From positions 1,745,952-1,809,951 of the forward strand of contig NZ_AP022581.1 of NCBI RefSeq assembly GCF_010731535.1: 64,000 nt of DNA. The letters run 5' to 3'. The notes under the pieces are model-generated. The model was not told the origin of the DNA. It made no database searches and saw only the letters and a program-made list of their open reading frames with translations. The stretch comes from Mycobacterium lacus. GTDB lineage: Bacteria > Actinomycetota > Actinomycetes > Mycobacteriales > Mycobacteriaceae. Below, in pieces: positions 7,913 to 16,438 of this stretch; the stretch's first letter is position 1; each line of letters begins with the position of its first letter. The position numbers and the translations under genes were made by a program.

Positions 7913-8923
7913 GACCAGCGTGTTTTCGGCCAGGCCGAAAGCGCCGGTCAGCGCGTCGGGCCGCAGACCGTAAGGAGCGAAGCGCTGCCGGAAGCGCGCG
8001 AAGGTTTTGGCGCGCAGCGGCTCCGCCCCGACGACGATGCTGTCGAGGCTGCTCAGGTCGATCCCGGCCAGCTCGGCCGCGGGGAGCTTGTCCTCGCGCA
8101 GGCAGTACTCCAGTGCGAAGTTGGGCGCTGGGGTGTGGGTGGCGCGGACGTCGCTGACGAGCCGCAGCCACGCCGCCGGCCGCTGGAGAAAGTCGACCGG
8201 CGACATCGCATGTGTGGTGCCGCCGCCCGCCAAGATGAACAAGTAAGCGGAGATCAACCCCATGTCGTGGTGCTGCGGGAGCCAGCTGACCGCTACCTCG
8301 TCGCCGTCGAAGGCCGAGGCGTTGGCGATGACGTTGGCGTGGCTGACGATCACGCCCTTGGGGTCGCTGGTGGAGCCGGACGTGTACTGCAGGAAGAGCA
8401 CCGGGCCGGGAACGTCCGCCACGGGGGCGCCGCCGAAGTCTTGCGTGCCGTCCGTCGCGAACCAGGGCAGTTCCGGGAGCCGCTCGGTCTCGGGCCAGGG
8501 CACCGCGCCTTGACGGTGGCCGAGCAGCAGCCGGTAGTCGTACTCAAACTGCTTAGTCGAGAGGACAGCCTTTGCCTGGCAGTCCCGCGCGATGAAGCCG
8601 AGCTTGGCCAAGCCCGCCTCGAACGCCATGGGCAAGGGAGGGCTGACCGGTACGGCGATCACCCCGATGCGCGCGCAGGCGAAGAATGCCGCCACCATCT
8701 CCAGACCCGGTGGGTAGACCAGCAGCGCCCGCTCACCAGGCCTGAGCCCGGCCTCGGCGAACAGGTAGGCGGCCAGCTCACGCGTCCGCTCGGCGAAGCT
8801 CTGGTAGGTGTAGTGCTCGAGCTCGCGGCCTGCGGCGTCGACGAACCGGAAAAGGGTTTGGTCCGGTCTGCGCGCTTCCCACATCCGCAGGTAGTCAATC
8901 AGCGTCTCCATCGTCGGAGTCAT
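7903..8923 (-). pseudogene. N-terminal part of split fatty-acyl-AMP ligase / ACP / thioester reductase
   Basis: The 5' part encodes about 340 residues of a FAAL-type adenylation domain. It has the ATP-binding signature YTSGSTSDPKG, the WLPQHHDMGL motif common in FAAL/FadD proteins, and FGLAENTLVVSV just before the insertion point. The ATG at 8923 follows GGGGGAAGAGG; an ATG four codons later is an alternative. This would be the first gene of the operon that runs to 1384. After the break the frame continues a few codons into the IS and stops at 7874, so a truncated ligase without lid, carrier or reductase is all that can be made here. Confidence 0.85.
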
Positions 8924-9490
8924 CCTCTTCCCCCATCGCGATTGATCAAGAAAATGGTAACGCCACATACGGATAGCAAGCAAAGCATACAAGCGACTTT
9001 ACAGGTGCTGAACACTAATTTCACAATGTTAATTTGGCGAACAAGCGTATATACCTATATATGCGATGCACGTCTCTGGCGTCTGCCGCCCCTAGATCGA
9101 CCGCGTATCAGGAGTTCAAGGATCCCGTAAATACTGTTATCAGTAAGTCAGTACAGCAACTATGGGCAGGTAGTGGGGCTTTCTCAGCAGTTACGGCGAT
9201 ACTGGTGTGCGCATCTCCGTATTTCCGTACTTAGTGATGATTACGGCAGAATGCGCCTCGCCCCCGCGGACGCCAACCATCGCTAATGCCCTCTTCAGGC
9301 GTTTACTCGCAAATCATTGTGAGCGCCAGTACACTGCAATGGTGATCGAGCAGATAAAGTAAACCAGCAATCGCACAGATGCCAAAAGCAAAGCATTTGG
9401 ACGACGACGCCATCGGCGGGCATCTCATGATCTACGGATATACTGATCTGGCCATCTACTGACGTTCGATGCCGACAGGAGACCACCACG
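8924..9490. other. AT-rich intergenic stretch without a recognised gene
   Basis: This stretch is clearly richer in A and T than its surroundings, for example around 8937-9150 (AATTTCACAATGTTAATTTG, GTATATACCTATATATG). It holds no recognisable coding sequence. It must contain the promoter of the minus-strand lipid operon and of the small gene at 9491, whose ATG follows GACAGGAG. A short open frame at 9034-9234 has no recognised family. The composition suggests DNA of different origin. Confidence 0.5.
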
Positions 9491-9760
9491 ATGAACCACA
9501 CTTCCGACCGCATCGCGGCGGCGCCAACCGAACCTGTGGCGATCGGACGAACACGCGTCCAACGAACAAGCGTCCGACGCACGGTCGACCTCTCACCCGC
9601 CCAACATCGAGCCCTCGACATCTGGCAGCGAGACGCCGCTGACCGCATCGGCCTCACCCGCGTCACCGGACAAGAAGTCCTGTCCGCGCTCGTCGACCAA
9701 CTGCTGAGCGACCCCAAACTCGCCGCCCAGATCACCCGCACCATTCAGTCCCAGCGGTGA
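9491..9760 (+). CDS. Small putative DNA-binding protein (ribbon-helix-helix-like)
   Basis: An 89-residue basic protein with a disordered, Arg/Thr-rich N-terminus. It is followed by RRTVDLSPAQHRALDIW and VTGQEVLSALVDQLL, a strand plus two amphipathic helices that look like a ribbon-helix-helix fold. I associate similar proteins with partition loci of actinobacterial plasmids, but no parA is nearby and this is from memory. The ATG has a good GACAGGAG Shine-Dalgarno. It stands alone, convergent with the lipid kinase gene, beside an AT-rich patch that may mark acquired DNA. Confidence 0.6.
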   Translation: MNHTSDRIAAAPTEPVAIGRTRVQRTSVRRTVDLSPAQHRALDIWQRDAADRIGLTRVTGQEVLSALVDQLLSDPKLAAQITRTIQSQR

Positions 9761-9778
9761 CTCCCTCCGGGGCCGACG

Positions 9779-10774
9779 TCAGGCCCCCACCTGGGCGACG
9801 CGGATGTGCGGCCCGGCACGAACCACCAGCCTGACGATGCCGGCGAAACGCTCGCCGTCGATGATCGGCGACAGCGGCTCGCCCTCGGCCTCGATGATCA
9901 TCTCTTTGCCGTTGACGTCGCGTATCCGGTCACCGCGGATCGTGCCGTAGGTGAGTGCCGCGGGAAGCTGCGCAATGATCCTCGAGGGTGATGTCTCCCC
10001 GGCTTGGAAATGCAGCGCACCGGGTTCGGCGGCCTTGGGGAAGAGCCGAAACGGACCGCCGATACGCAGGTCGATCGCGCCGGCGTGCAGCAGCCTGTGT
10101 GTCCGCGTCGGGACCTCCTCGCCATCGATGAGGACGCGGGCGTGCGTCGGAGCGAAGAGGTGAGATGCGTAGTTGCTCCTATCGGAGCGGCCCGGGGCAA
10201 CCTTAGACGTCAGGTAATCGCCGAACGTGCGAGCGATCGTTCGCGCGACCGCCGTCCGGTTATGGTCGGGGTTGGCGTAGTACTTGTCGTAGAACCGGTT
10301 GCCGACACCTCCGGCGGCCAGCCCAAAACAGAGCCGATGAAACGTTGCGCCGTCGGCGGTTTCGCCGTCGAGTTCCAGGGTGTCGAGGCACACCTCGGGC
10401 GGAGGCCGATCCGCCTGGGCGGCGGCCATCAGTGCGCGCAGAATCGCATCGGCCCGCCCGCGTACCCGTGCCTTGCGCGCGACAGCGTTGACACTGCCAC
10501 CGTTGGTGGGCACGAATGTCGGCCAGCGTTCCGGATCGCCGATCCATTGCCAGGTTTCATTGACCAACCAGTGCAGCACGCCGTCGCCGCCGTCGCCCAC
10601 GAGGTGGCTGACTCGTGGATCGAGCTGCTGCACGATACCGCGCAGGTCCTCGACGGAAGCGGTTTCATGCACCTCGCCGCATGGGCCGACGATGCGCCGC
10701 AGGTCGGCGCTGCGATCACCCGCCGCGGCACGGTTCCTGCGTGCGAGCGGATTGACGATGACGACTAAATACAT
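9779..10774 (-). CDS. Diacylglycerol/sphingosine-kinase-like lipid kinase
   Basis: A 331-residue protein of the DAGK-catalytic/LCB5 family. It begins with the nucleotide-fold strand MYLVVIVNPLARRN and has the glycine-rich phosphate-binding loop VGDGGDGVLHW and the PTNGGSVNAVA motif. Its length matches the family. These soluble or peripheral enzymes phosphorylate lipid hydroxyls with ATP. The C-terminal half forms the beta-sandwich seen in DgkB-type kinases. It is divergent from the SDR gene at 10918. The substrate cannot be read from the sequence. Confidence 0.8.
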   Translation of the reverse strand: MYLVVIVNPLARRNRAAAGDRSADLRRIVGPCGEVHETASVEDLRGIVQQLDPRVSHLVGDGGDGVLHWLVNETWQWIGDPERWPTFVPTNGGSVNAVARKARVRGRADAILRALMAAAQADRPPPEVCLDTLELDGETADGATFHRLCFGLAAGGVGNRFYDKYYANPDHNRTAVARTIARTFGDYLTSKVAPGRSDRSNYASHLFAPTHARVLIDGEEVPTRTHRLLHAGAIDLRIGGPFRLFPKAAEPGALHFQAGETSPSRIIAQLPAALTYGTIRGDRIRDVNGKEMIIEAEGEPLSPIIDGERFAGIVRLVVRAGPHIRVAQVGA

Positions 10775-10917
10775 GCGGCGGTCCGCGATCTGAGGTGCCC
10801 GGGTGGGATTCCGCCGGCCATTCTCGGCACGATACCTGCGACGCCGTTGCGAGTGAGATCACGCCGGAAACGCCGGGTCGGAAGCCCGTCGTGATTTCGA
10901 CACTTAGTGTGGCTGCC

Positions 10918-11799
10918 ATGTCCGGTTGGACCGCCGCAGACCTGCCCTCGTTCGCGGGGCGCACCGCCATCGTCACCGGCGCCAACAGTGGGCTGGGCGA
11001 GGTGACCGCCCGCGAGTTGGTCCGGGTCGGTGCCCACGTCGTCCTGGCGGTGCGCGACACCGCGAAGGGTGTCGCCGCGGCCGCGCTCATGACCGGCCCC
11101 AAAACGGGCGAAGTCGAGGTGCGCCAACTCGACCTCCAGGACCTGTCCTCGGTCCGGCGTTTCGCCGACGGCATCGACAAGGTCGACGTCCTGGTCAATA
11201 ACGCCGGCATCATGGCCGTCGACTACGCGCTGACGTGCGACGGCTTCGAGCGCCACATCGGCACCAATCATCTCGGTCATTTCGCGTTGACGAACCTGCT
11301 GCTGCCCAAGCTCACCGACCGGGTGGTGACGGTGTCCTCGCTGCTGCACATGATTGGCGACGTCCGCGTCAAGGACCTGCACTGGCAGTCCCGGCGGTAT
11401 TCGAGGTGGCTGGCCTATGGCCAGTCGAAGCTCGCCAACCTGCTGTTCACCAGCGGGCTGCAGCTGCGCCTGGATGCCGCCGGCTCTCCGCTGCGCGCGC
11501 TGGCCGCCCACCCCGGCTGGTCGCACACCAACCTGCAGGGCCGCTCCGGCCGCAAGTTGACCGACGCGGTGGTACTGGCCGCCGACCGTGTCGTGGCAAC
11601 CGATGCCGACTTCGGCGCTCGGCAGACGTTGTACGCGGTATCGCAGGACCTACCGGGAGACACGTTCGTCGGCCCGCGATTCGGCCTCTACGGCCGCACC
11701 CAGCCGATCTGGCGCAGCTGGCTGGCGAAGCGCGCAACCACCGCCGCCGCACTTTGGGAGCTTTCCGAACAGCTCACGGGTACCACGTTTCCGCTTTGA
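10918..11799 (+). CDS. Short-chain dehydrogenase/reductase (retinol-dehydrogenase-like)
   Basis: A 293-residue classical SDR. It has the dinucleotide motif TGANSGLG, the structural NNAG, the catalytic serine in VTVSS and the YGQSK pair (YxxxK). The ATG at 10918 begins MSGWTAADLPSF, typical of mycobacterial members of the Rv0439c/Rv0068 type; the upstream open extension to 10795 has no family resemblance. Substrate unknown. It is a single gene between the lipid kinase and a membrane protein. Confidence 0.85.
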   Translation: MSGWTAADLPSFAGRTAIVTGANSGLGEVTARELVRVGAHVVLAVRDTAKGVAAAALMTGPKTGEVEVRQLDLQDLSSVRRFADGIDKVDVLVNNAGIMAVDYALTCDGFERHIGTNHLGHFALTNLLLPKLTDRVVTVSSLLHMIGDVRVKDLHWQSRRYSRWLAYGQSKLANLLFTSGLQLRLDAAGSPLRALAAHPGWSHTNLQGRSGRKLTDAVVLAADRVVATDADFGARQTLYAVSQDLPGDTFVGPRFGLYGRTQPIWRSWLAKRATTAAALWELSEQLTGTTFPL

Positions 11800-11976
11800 G
11801 GCTCGACCGTGTTCCCGCGGCGCATGCCTAGGTTGTTCAGGTAGGAATTGAGGAGGTTTCACCGCGGGGGCGGCTGAGCATTCATTGCGCACCAGAGTCA
11901 CCGCGGGAGAGAAGCGTCGGTGAATACCCCGTGTGCGTAGCGACTTCCGGCCCGGACGTCGGCGAGGAGGCCACCC

Positions 11977-12903
11977 ATGTCAAATACGGATATCGCGGCA
12001 GTTCTCGCCCTGTGCGCCGCGCTGGCAGCCGCGATCGGAAACGTGATCCGTCAGCGCTCCGCACAGGAGATCACCGACGAACCGGTCGGTCACTTGACGC
12101 TGTTCGGCATGTTGGTGCGCAACACCCGGTGGTGGCTCGGCGGTGCGGGCGACATCGCCAGTTACTGCCTGCTCGCCGCGGCCCTGGACAGGGGCTCGGT
12201 CATGTTGGTCACGGCACTGCAGGTGACGGTGTTGCTGTTCGCCCTACCCATCTATGCGCGATTGACCCGTCATCGGATAACCCGCCGGGAGTGGCTGTGG
12301 GCCGTATTGCTGGCAGGGGCGTTGGCGACGGTCATCACGGCCGGGGATCCGACGGCCGGCCACTACCGTGGCTCGCTGGCAACCTGGATCGTTGTGGCGC
12401 TCGTGATGGGTCCGGCGTTGGGGTTTTGCGTGCTGGGCGCCCGGATCTGGTCGGATCGTCCGGCCGCGGCGGTGCTGCTCGCGGTGGTGTCGGGTTCGTC
12501 GTTGGCGCTGTTCGCGGTGCTGACCAAGGGTCTCGTCGAGGTGCTTCACACGGGCGCTGGCAACTTGCCGTATGCCCCCGAGCTGTACGCCTGGGTGCTC
12601 GCCGGGCTGGCCGGGATGATCTTCCAGCAGTCAGCGTTTCGCGCTGGCGCGCTGACCGCCTCCTTGCCGGCGCTTACCGTGGCAAAGCCAGTGGTGGCCA
12701 CGGTGCTGGGGATCACCGTGCTCAAGGAGACGCTGGAGGCCAACGGCCCGGAGTGGATCTTGCTGGTGGCGTCGGCGGTGCTGGTGATCGTCGCGACCGT
12801 GGCCCTGGCTCGCGGTGAGGCCGCCACCATGGCGGCCGGGGCGGGGCGTGACGTGAAAGTCATCGCCCAGCCGAAGGCTCCGTCGCAGCGCCTGAGCGAC
12901 TGA
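11977..12903 (+). CDS. DMT-superfamily (EamA-like) membrane protein
   Basis: A 308-residue protein with about nine to ten hydrophobic segments. The N-terminal [17 protein letters not shown] and the second-half [17 protein letters not shown] are characteristic of mycobacterial DMT/EamA-type proteins. The C-terminus (about 280-308) is polar and cytoplasmic. The family includes drug and metabolite exporters; no substrate can be inferred. The ATG at 11977 fits the first membrane helix directly. The next gene, a VapBC antitoxin, starts 44 bp downstream with its own AT-rich palindrome. Confidence 0.75.
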   Translation: MSNTDIAAVLALCAALAAAIGNVIRQRSAQEITDEPVGHLTLFGMLVRNTRWWLGGAGDIASYCLLAAALDRGSVMLVTALQVTVLLFALPIYARLTRHRITRREWLWAVLLAGALATVITAGDPTAGHYRGSLATWIVVALVMGPALGFCVLGARIWSDRPAAAVLLAVVSGSSLALFAVLTKGLVEVLHTGAGNLPYAPELYAWVLAGLAGMIFQQSAFRAGALTASLPALTVAKPVVATVLGITVLKETLEANGPEWILLVASAVLVIVATVALARGEAATMAAGAGRDVKVIAQPKAPSQRLSD

Positions 12904-12929
12904 CGCGGCGGCGTCTAGAATCTTGCTAT

Positions 12930-12939
12930 TTATATATAA
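12930..12939. promoter_or_regulatory. AT palindrome in front of vapBC (putative operator/-10 region)
   Basis: TTATATATAA is a perfect 10-bp palindrome 8 bp before the vapB ATG, in otherwise GC-rich DNA. Position and symmetry fit a binding site for the antitoxin and/or a -10 element; this is inference. Confidence 0.45.
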
Positions 12940-12947
12940 TCTCGACC

Positions 12948-13202
12948 ATGGCGTTGAGCATCAAAGATCCCGAGGCCGACCGCCTTGCCAGGGAACTGGC
13001 AGCGCGCACGGGTGAGACGTTGACCGAAGCGGTGGTGGTCGCGTTGCGGGAACGGCTCGCCCGCGAGACCGGGCGCGCGAGGTCGATTCCGCTGCGCGAG
13101 GAGTTAGCGGCCATCCGCCGCCGCTGCGCGGCCTTGCCGGTGCTCGACACTCGAACCGCGGATGAGGTCCTCGGCTACGACGAGCGAGGTTTGCCTGTCT
13201 GA
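12948..13202 (+). CDS. VapB-type antitoxin (VapB30/PSK family)
   Basis: An 84-residue antitoxin starting [18 protein letters not shown], the signature of the PF07704 (PSK) type antitoxins such as VapB30/Rv0623. The N-terminal half should bind DNA. The C-terminal half ([19 protein letters not shown]) should enter the toxin active site. Its TGA overlaps the toxin ATG by one base (TGATG), giving tight coupling. Confidence 0.88.
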   Translation: MALSIKDPEADRLARELAARTGETLTEAVVVALRERLARETGRARSIPLREELAAIRRRCAALPVLDTRTADEVLGYDERGLPV

Positions 13203-13597
13203 TGGTGATCGACACATCTGCGTTGGTCGCGATGCTCAACGATGAGCCTGACGCCGGGCGGTTCGAGGCAGCGGTGGAAGCGGATCATGTTCGGCTGATG
13301 TCGACAGCGTCCTACCTGGAGGCGGCGATCGTGATCGAAACCCGCTTCGGTGAACCGGGGGGACGGGAGCTAGATCTGTGGCTCCATCGCGCCGCAGTCG
13401 ACCTTGTCAGCGTCGATTCCAACCAGGCGGAGACCGCACGAGTCGCCTACCGCACCTACGGCAAGGGGCGGCATCGTGCCGGCCTGAACTATGGCGACTG
13501 TTTCTCCTACGCCCTGGCCAAGGTCAGCGGCCAGCCGCTCCTGTGTAAACGTGACGACTTCGCACACACCGACATTCACGTGGTTCTCGCTGTCTAA
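13202..13597 (+). CDS. VapC-type PIN-domain toxin (VapC30-like)
   Basis: A 131-residue PIN RNase with all expected acidic residues: D4 (VIDTSA), E40 (SYLEAA), D99 (NYGDCFSYALA) and D117/D118 (CKRDDF). Length and motif spacing match VapC30/Rv0624. VapC proteins cut specific RNAs when freed from VapB. With the catalytic set complete it should be active. It forms a two-gene operon with the antitoxin at 12948. Confidence 0.88.
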   Translation: MVIDTSALVAMLNDEPDAGRFEAAVEADHVRLMSTASYLEAAIVIETRFGEPGGRELDLWLHRAAVDLVSVDSNQAETARVAYRTYGKGRHRAGLNYGDCFSYALAKVSGQPLLCKRDDFAHTDIHVVLAV

Positions 13598-13635
13598 AGC
13601 CCATTGACGGGCGAGATCACGACGAGATTGCCAAC

Positions 13636-14838
13636 TCACCCGAGGGTCACGCGCAGCCGTTCCCAGCCACGCACGGTCGAGGTTGGCGCCAGCCTGAGGC
13701 TGTCGTAGTCAATACCCCATTCGGGCCAGCGGTTGAGTAACTCGTCGAGAGCGACCCGGCCTTCCAGGCGCGCTAGATTCGCCCCGAGGCAGTAGTGCAC
13801 CCCCTTGCCGAACGTGATGTGAGAAATGTTGTCGCGGTGGATGTTGAACGTGTCCGGGTTCTGGTAGCGGCGCGGGTCGCGGTTTGCTGCCCCGAACAGC
13901 AGCAGCACGGCGCTACCGGCGGGCACCGTCGTGCCGTAACAGTCGACATCGCGCAAGACGTAGCGCGCGACGTGCGGACCCGTCGGCTCGAACCGCAGCG
14001 TTTCGTCGACGGCACGCGTCAGCAGCGATCGGTCTGCCGCGACTTCCCGACGCTGGTCGGGGTGTTCGGCGAGCACCTTGGCCAGCCAGCCGATGAGCCG
14101 ACCGGTCGTTTCGTTGCCGGCACCGGCGACGACCTGTGTGTAGTGCAGCACCTCGTTGCGGGTGAGCTTTCTCGTCACGCCGTGCTCGTCCTCGAACTCG
14201 ACGTTGAGCAACGCCGTCATGAGGTCGTCGGAGGGATTCTCGGCGCGCCAATCGATGTACTCGGCGTAGATGCTCCCGTCGGCAATTTTGTCAGGATTCA
14301 CGACCTTCATCGGCGTGCCGGGCTTGGTGCGCAGGTTGGCGTCATTGGCGTCACGGACGCTGACTTGGTCATCCTCGGGAATTCCCAACAGCATGCCGAT
14401 GACGCGCATCGGCATCATCGAGGCGAGTTCGGCGATGATGTCAAAGCCGTCCGAGCCGACCAGCGGATCCAGGCAACCGATGCAGTACCGCCGGATCCGT
14501 TCTTCGATCGCGGCCATCCGACGCGGGGTGAACACCCGCGACATCACCCCGCGCAACATCGTATGCATCGGCGGGTCTTGGAACATCATCACGCCGGGCG
14601 GCATGTCGAAATCGGACTGCACGAGCTCGAGGATGTCCCCTCGGCCGCTGGAGAAGGTCTGCCAATCGGCCAGTGCTCTCTCGACGTCCGCGAATCGTGA
14701 TAGCGCCCAGAAGTCGTAGCGTTCGTTGTAATAGATCGGCGCCTCGTCGCGCAGCCGGGCGAATGTCGGGTACGGGTTGGCGGTGATGTTGATGTCGTAG
14801 GGGTCGTAGTAGACCTCGGTGTCGTTGGCGGTAGTCAT
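13636..14838 (-). CDS. Cytochrome P450
   Basis: A 400-residue soluble bacterial P450. It has the I-helix oxygen-activation motif AGAGNETT, the ExxR of the K helix in DETLRFEP, and the haem-ligand loop FGKGVHYCLGANLAR with the cysteine thiolate. It begins with the YYDPYDINITANPYP segment typical of CYP families near CYP123/CYP189 in mycobacteria, but the exact family is not assigned. Electrons would come from a ferredoxin that is not encoded next to it. It is convergent with vapC and lies 124 bp upstream of the end of the hyc-like operon, so it is probably a separate unit. Confidence 0.9.
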   Translation of the reverse strand: MTTANDTEVYYDPYDINITANPYPTFARLRDEAPIYYNERYDFWALSRFADVERALADWQTFSSGRGDILELVQSDFDMPPGVMMFQDPPMHTMLRGVMSRVFTPRRMAAIEERIRRYCIGCLDPLVGSDGFDIIAELASMMPMRVIGMLLGIPEDDQVSVRDANDANLRTKPGTPMKVVNPDKIADGSIYAEYIDWRAENPSDDLMTALLNVEFEDEHGVTRKLTRNEVLHYTQVVAGAGNETTGRLIGWLAKVLAEHPDQRREVAADRSLLTRAVDETLRFEPTGPHVARYVLRDVDCYGTTVPAGSAVLLLFGAANRDPRRYQNPDTFNIHRDNISHITFGKGVHYCLGANLARLEGRVALDELLNRWPEWGIDYDSLRLAPTSTVRGWERLRVTLG

Positions 14839-14962
14839 TGATCCCGCTTCAAGGCTCGGTGAGATGCGAGTAACGGCGTTACTGCCAGTACCGTAACCGT
14901 GTTACTGGCCGAAGGCAAGGGATCGCGCGGGATCGCCGGACACGCCGGGATTTTCCAGGTGC

Positions 14963-16438
14963 CTACAGGTCGTTGCCGGCGTAGGACTGGTTGAAGCTCT
15001 TGTTGGCCAACGGGAAGTCGGGGACGATGGTGTCGGCCATGGCGACGGGGAGTGCGGGCCAATTGAACCACGACGGGTCAACAACTTTGGCGCGGGTAAT
15101 GCGATCGGCGCCGTCAATTTCGATGCGGTGAACAATGGTGCCGCGCCAGCCCTCGACGATGCCGACGCCGCTGCTTGGGGCGCCTACCGGGTGAACCGGG
15201 GCAGCGTATTCGATTGGGCCGGAGTGCGATTCGACGATGTGTCGGGCGAGAGCGGTGGACTCGGCGAATTCGTCGCGCCGCACGGTGTAGCGGGCGAGGA
15301 CGTCGCCGTCGGGGGAGCCGATCTCGGTGACGGGCAGCGCGGTGGTGGGGTGCTCGACGCGGGCATCGGTGCGCTGACCGCTGGCCCGGGCAACGTAGCC
15401 CAGGCAGCCAAGGGCGTTGGCGTCATCGGGCCGCAGGATGGCGGTGCCGGCGAAGCGGTCGTGGACAACCGAGTTGGCCAGCGTCAGTCCGGCGACCTCG
15501 GCGAGATCGGCGGCGAGCGTCCCAAGTTCGTCGGTGTCCGGAAGACCGTGCAGCGCAATCCCACCCGGGTGGATGGCGCCGCGCAGTAGCCGGTGCCCGG
15601 TGACGGCGGCGTTGAGCCGCAGCAACCTTTCGCGGATCCGCTGGGCATGGGCGTTGGCGAGCGAGTAGCCGACATCGTTGGCCAAGGCGCCGAGGTCGGC
15701 GGCATGGTTGTAGAGCCGTTCGAGTTCGACGATCAGGGCGCGCAGCCGGTGGACCTCGTCGGGCAGCTCGATGCCCAGCGCGTCTTCGATCGCCAGGCTG
15801 TGGGCCAGCGCGTGCGCGGCGGACGTGTCGCCGCTGATGCGTTCGGCGAGATCGAGTGCCCCGGTGGCAACGCGGCCGTGGAAGAGTTTCTCGATGCCGC
15901 GGTGCACGAACCACAGCCGGGCCTTCAGGCGCACGATCGTCTCGCCCGCGACGGAGAACCGGAAGTGACCGGGTTCGATGAGGCCGGCGTGCACGGGGCC
16001 GACGGGGATCTCGTATACCCCAGGCCCCTCGACGGTCAGGAACGGAAAGGCCTCGGTACCAGTGAATTCGGGCGCGGGCCCGGCGTCGGTGCGCATGGGG
16101 TGCCACTCGGGCCAATGCGCGTGGCGGACCAGCCGGCGCGGCTTGGGATGGCCGACCGGGCGGATTCCGTACAGGTCGGCCATTTCGCGCTCGAACCGGC
16201 CGGCGGGAAACGACAGATAGGCCAACGATCGCACACTCGGATTATCAATCGGCACAACGTATTCCAGCTCGACACGGCGGTCGGGCCGGCCGGCCAGGAA
16301 TAGATAGACGACGCGCAGGCTGTCTCCGTCGTCGTGGGCGGCGACCAGGGCCAGGCGAAACGAATCGGCCAGGAGTTGCTCGGCCATCTCGATCAAACCG
16401 TTCTCGGATACCCGGTTGCTGATCCGGTTTCGGATCAT
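14963..16438 (-). CDS. hycE: Hydrogenase-4/formate-hydrogenlyase-like large subunit without Ni ligands (HycE/Rv0087-like)
   Basis: A 491-residue fusion of an N-terminal NuoC-like domain (about 15-110) and a NuoD/NiFe-large-subunit domain. It is the homologue of M. tuberculosis HycE (Rv0087, about 492 residues). In true [NiFe] enzymes the first motif is RxCGxC; here it reads AERISGDT with S202 and T205 in the cysteine positions. The C-terminus ends NKSFNQSYAGNDL instead of carrying a DPCxxC motif. The whole protein has a single cysteine, so a Cys4 NiFe site is impossible. The ATG overlaps the hycQ stop as ATGA. It is the last gene of a six-subunit operon with its regulator at the head. Confidence 0.9.
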   Translation of the reverse strand: MIRNRISNRVSENGLIEMAEQLLADSFRLALVAAHDDGDSLRVVYLFLAGRPDRRVELEYVVPIDNPSVRSLAYLSFPAGRFEREMADLYGIRPVGHPKPRRLVRHAHWPEWHPMRTDAGPAPEFTGTEAFPFLTVEGPGVYEIPVGPVHAGLIEPGHFRFSVAGETIVRLKARLWFVHRGIEKLFHGRVATGALDLAERISGDTSAAHALAHSLAIEDALGIELPDEVHRLRALIVELERLYNHAADLGALANDVGYSLANAHAQRIRERLLRLNAAVTGHRLLRGAIHPGGIALHGLPDTDELGTLAADLAEVAGLTLANSVVHDRFAGTAILRPDDANALGCLGYVARASGQRTDARVEHPTTALPVTEIGSPDGDVLARYTVRRDEFAESTALARHIVESHSGPIEYAAPVHPVGAPSSGVGIVEGWRGTIVHRIEIDGADRITRAKVVDPSWFNWPALPVAMADTIVPDFPLANKSFNQSYAGNDL

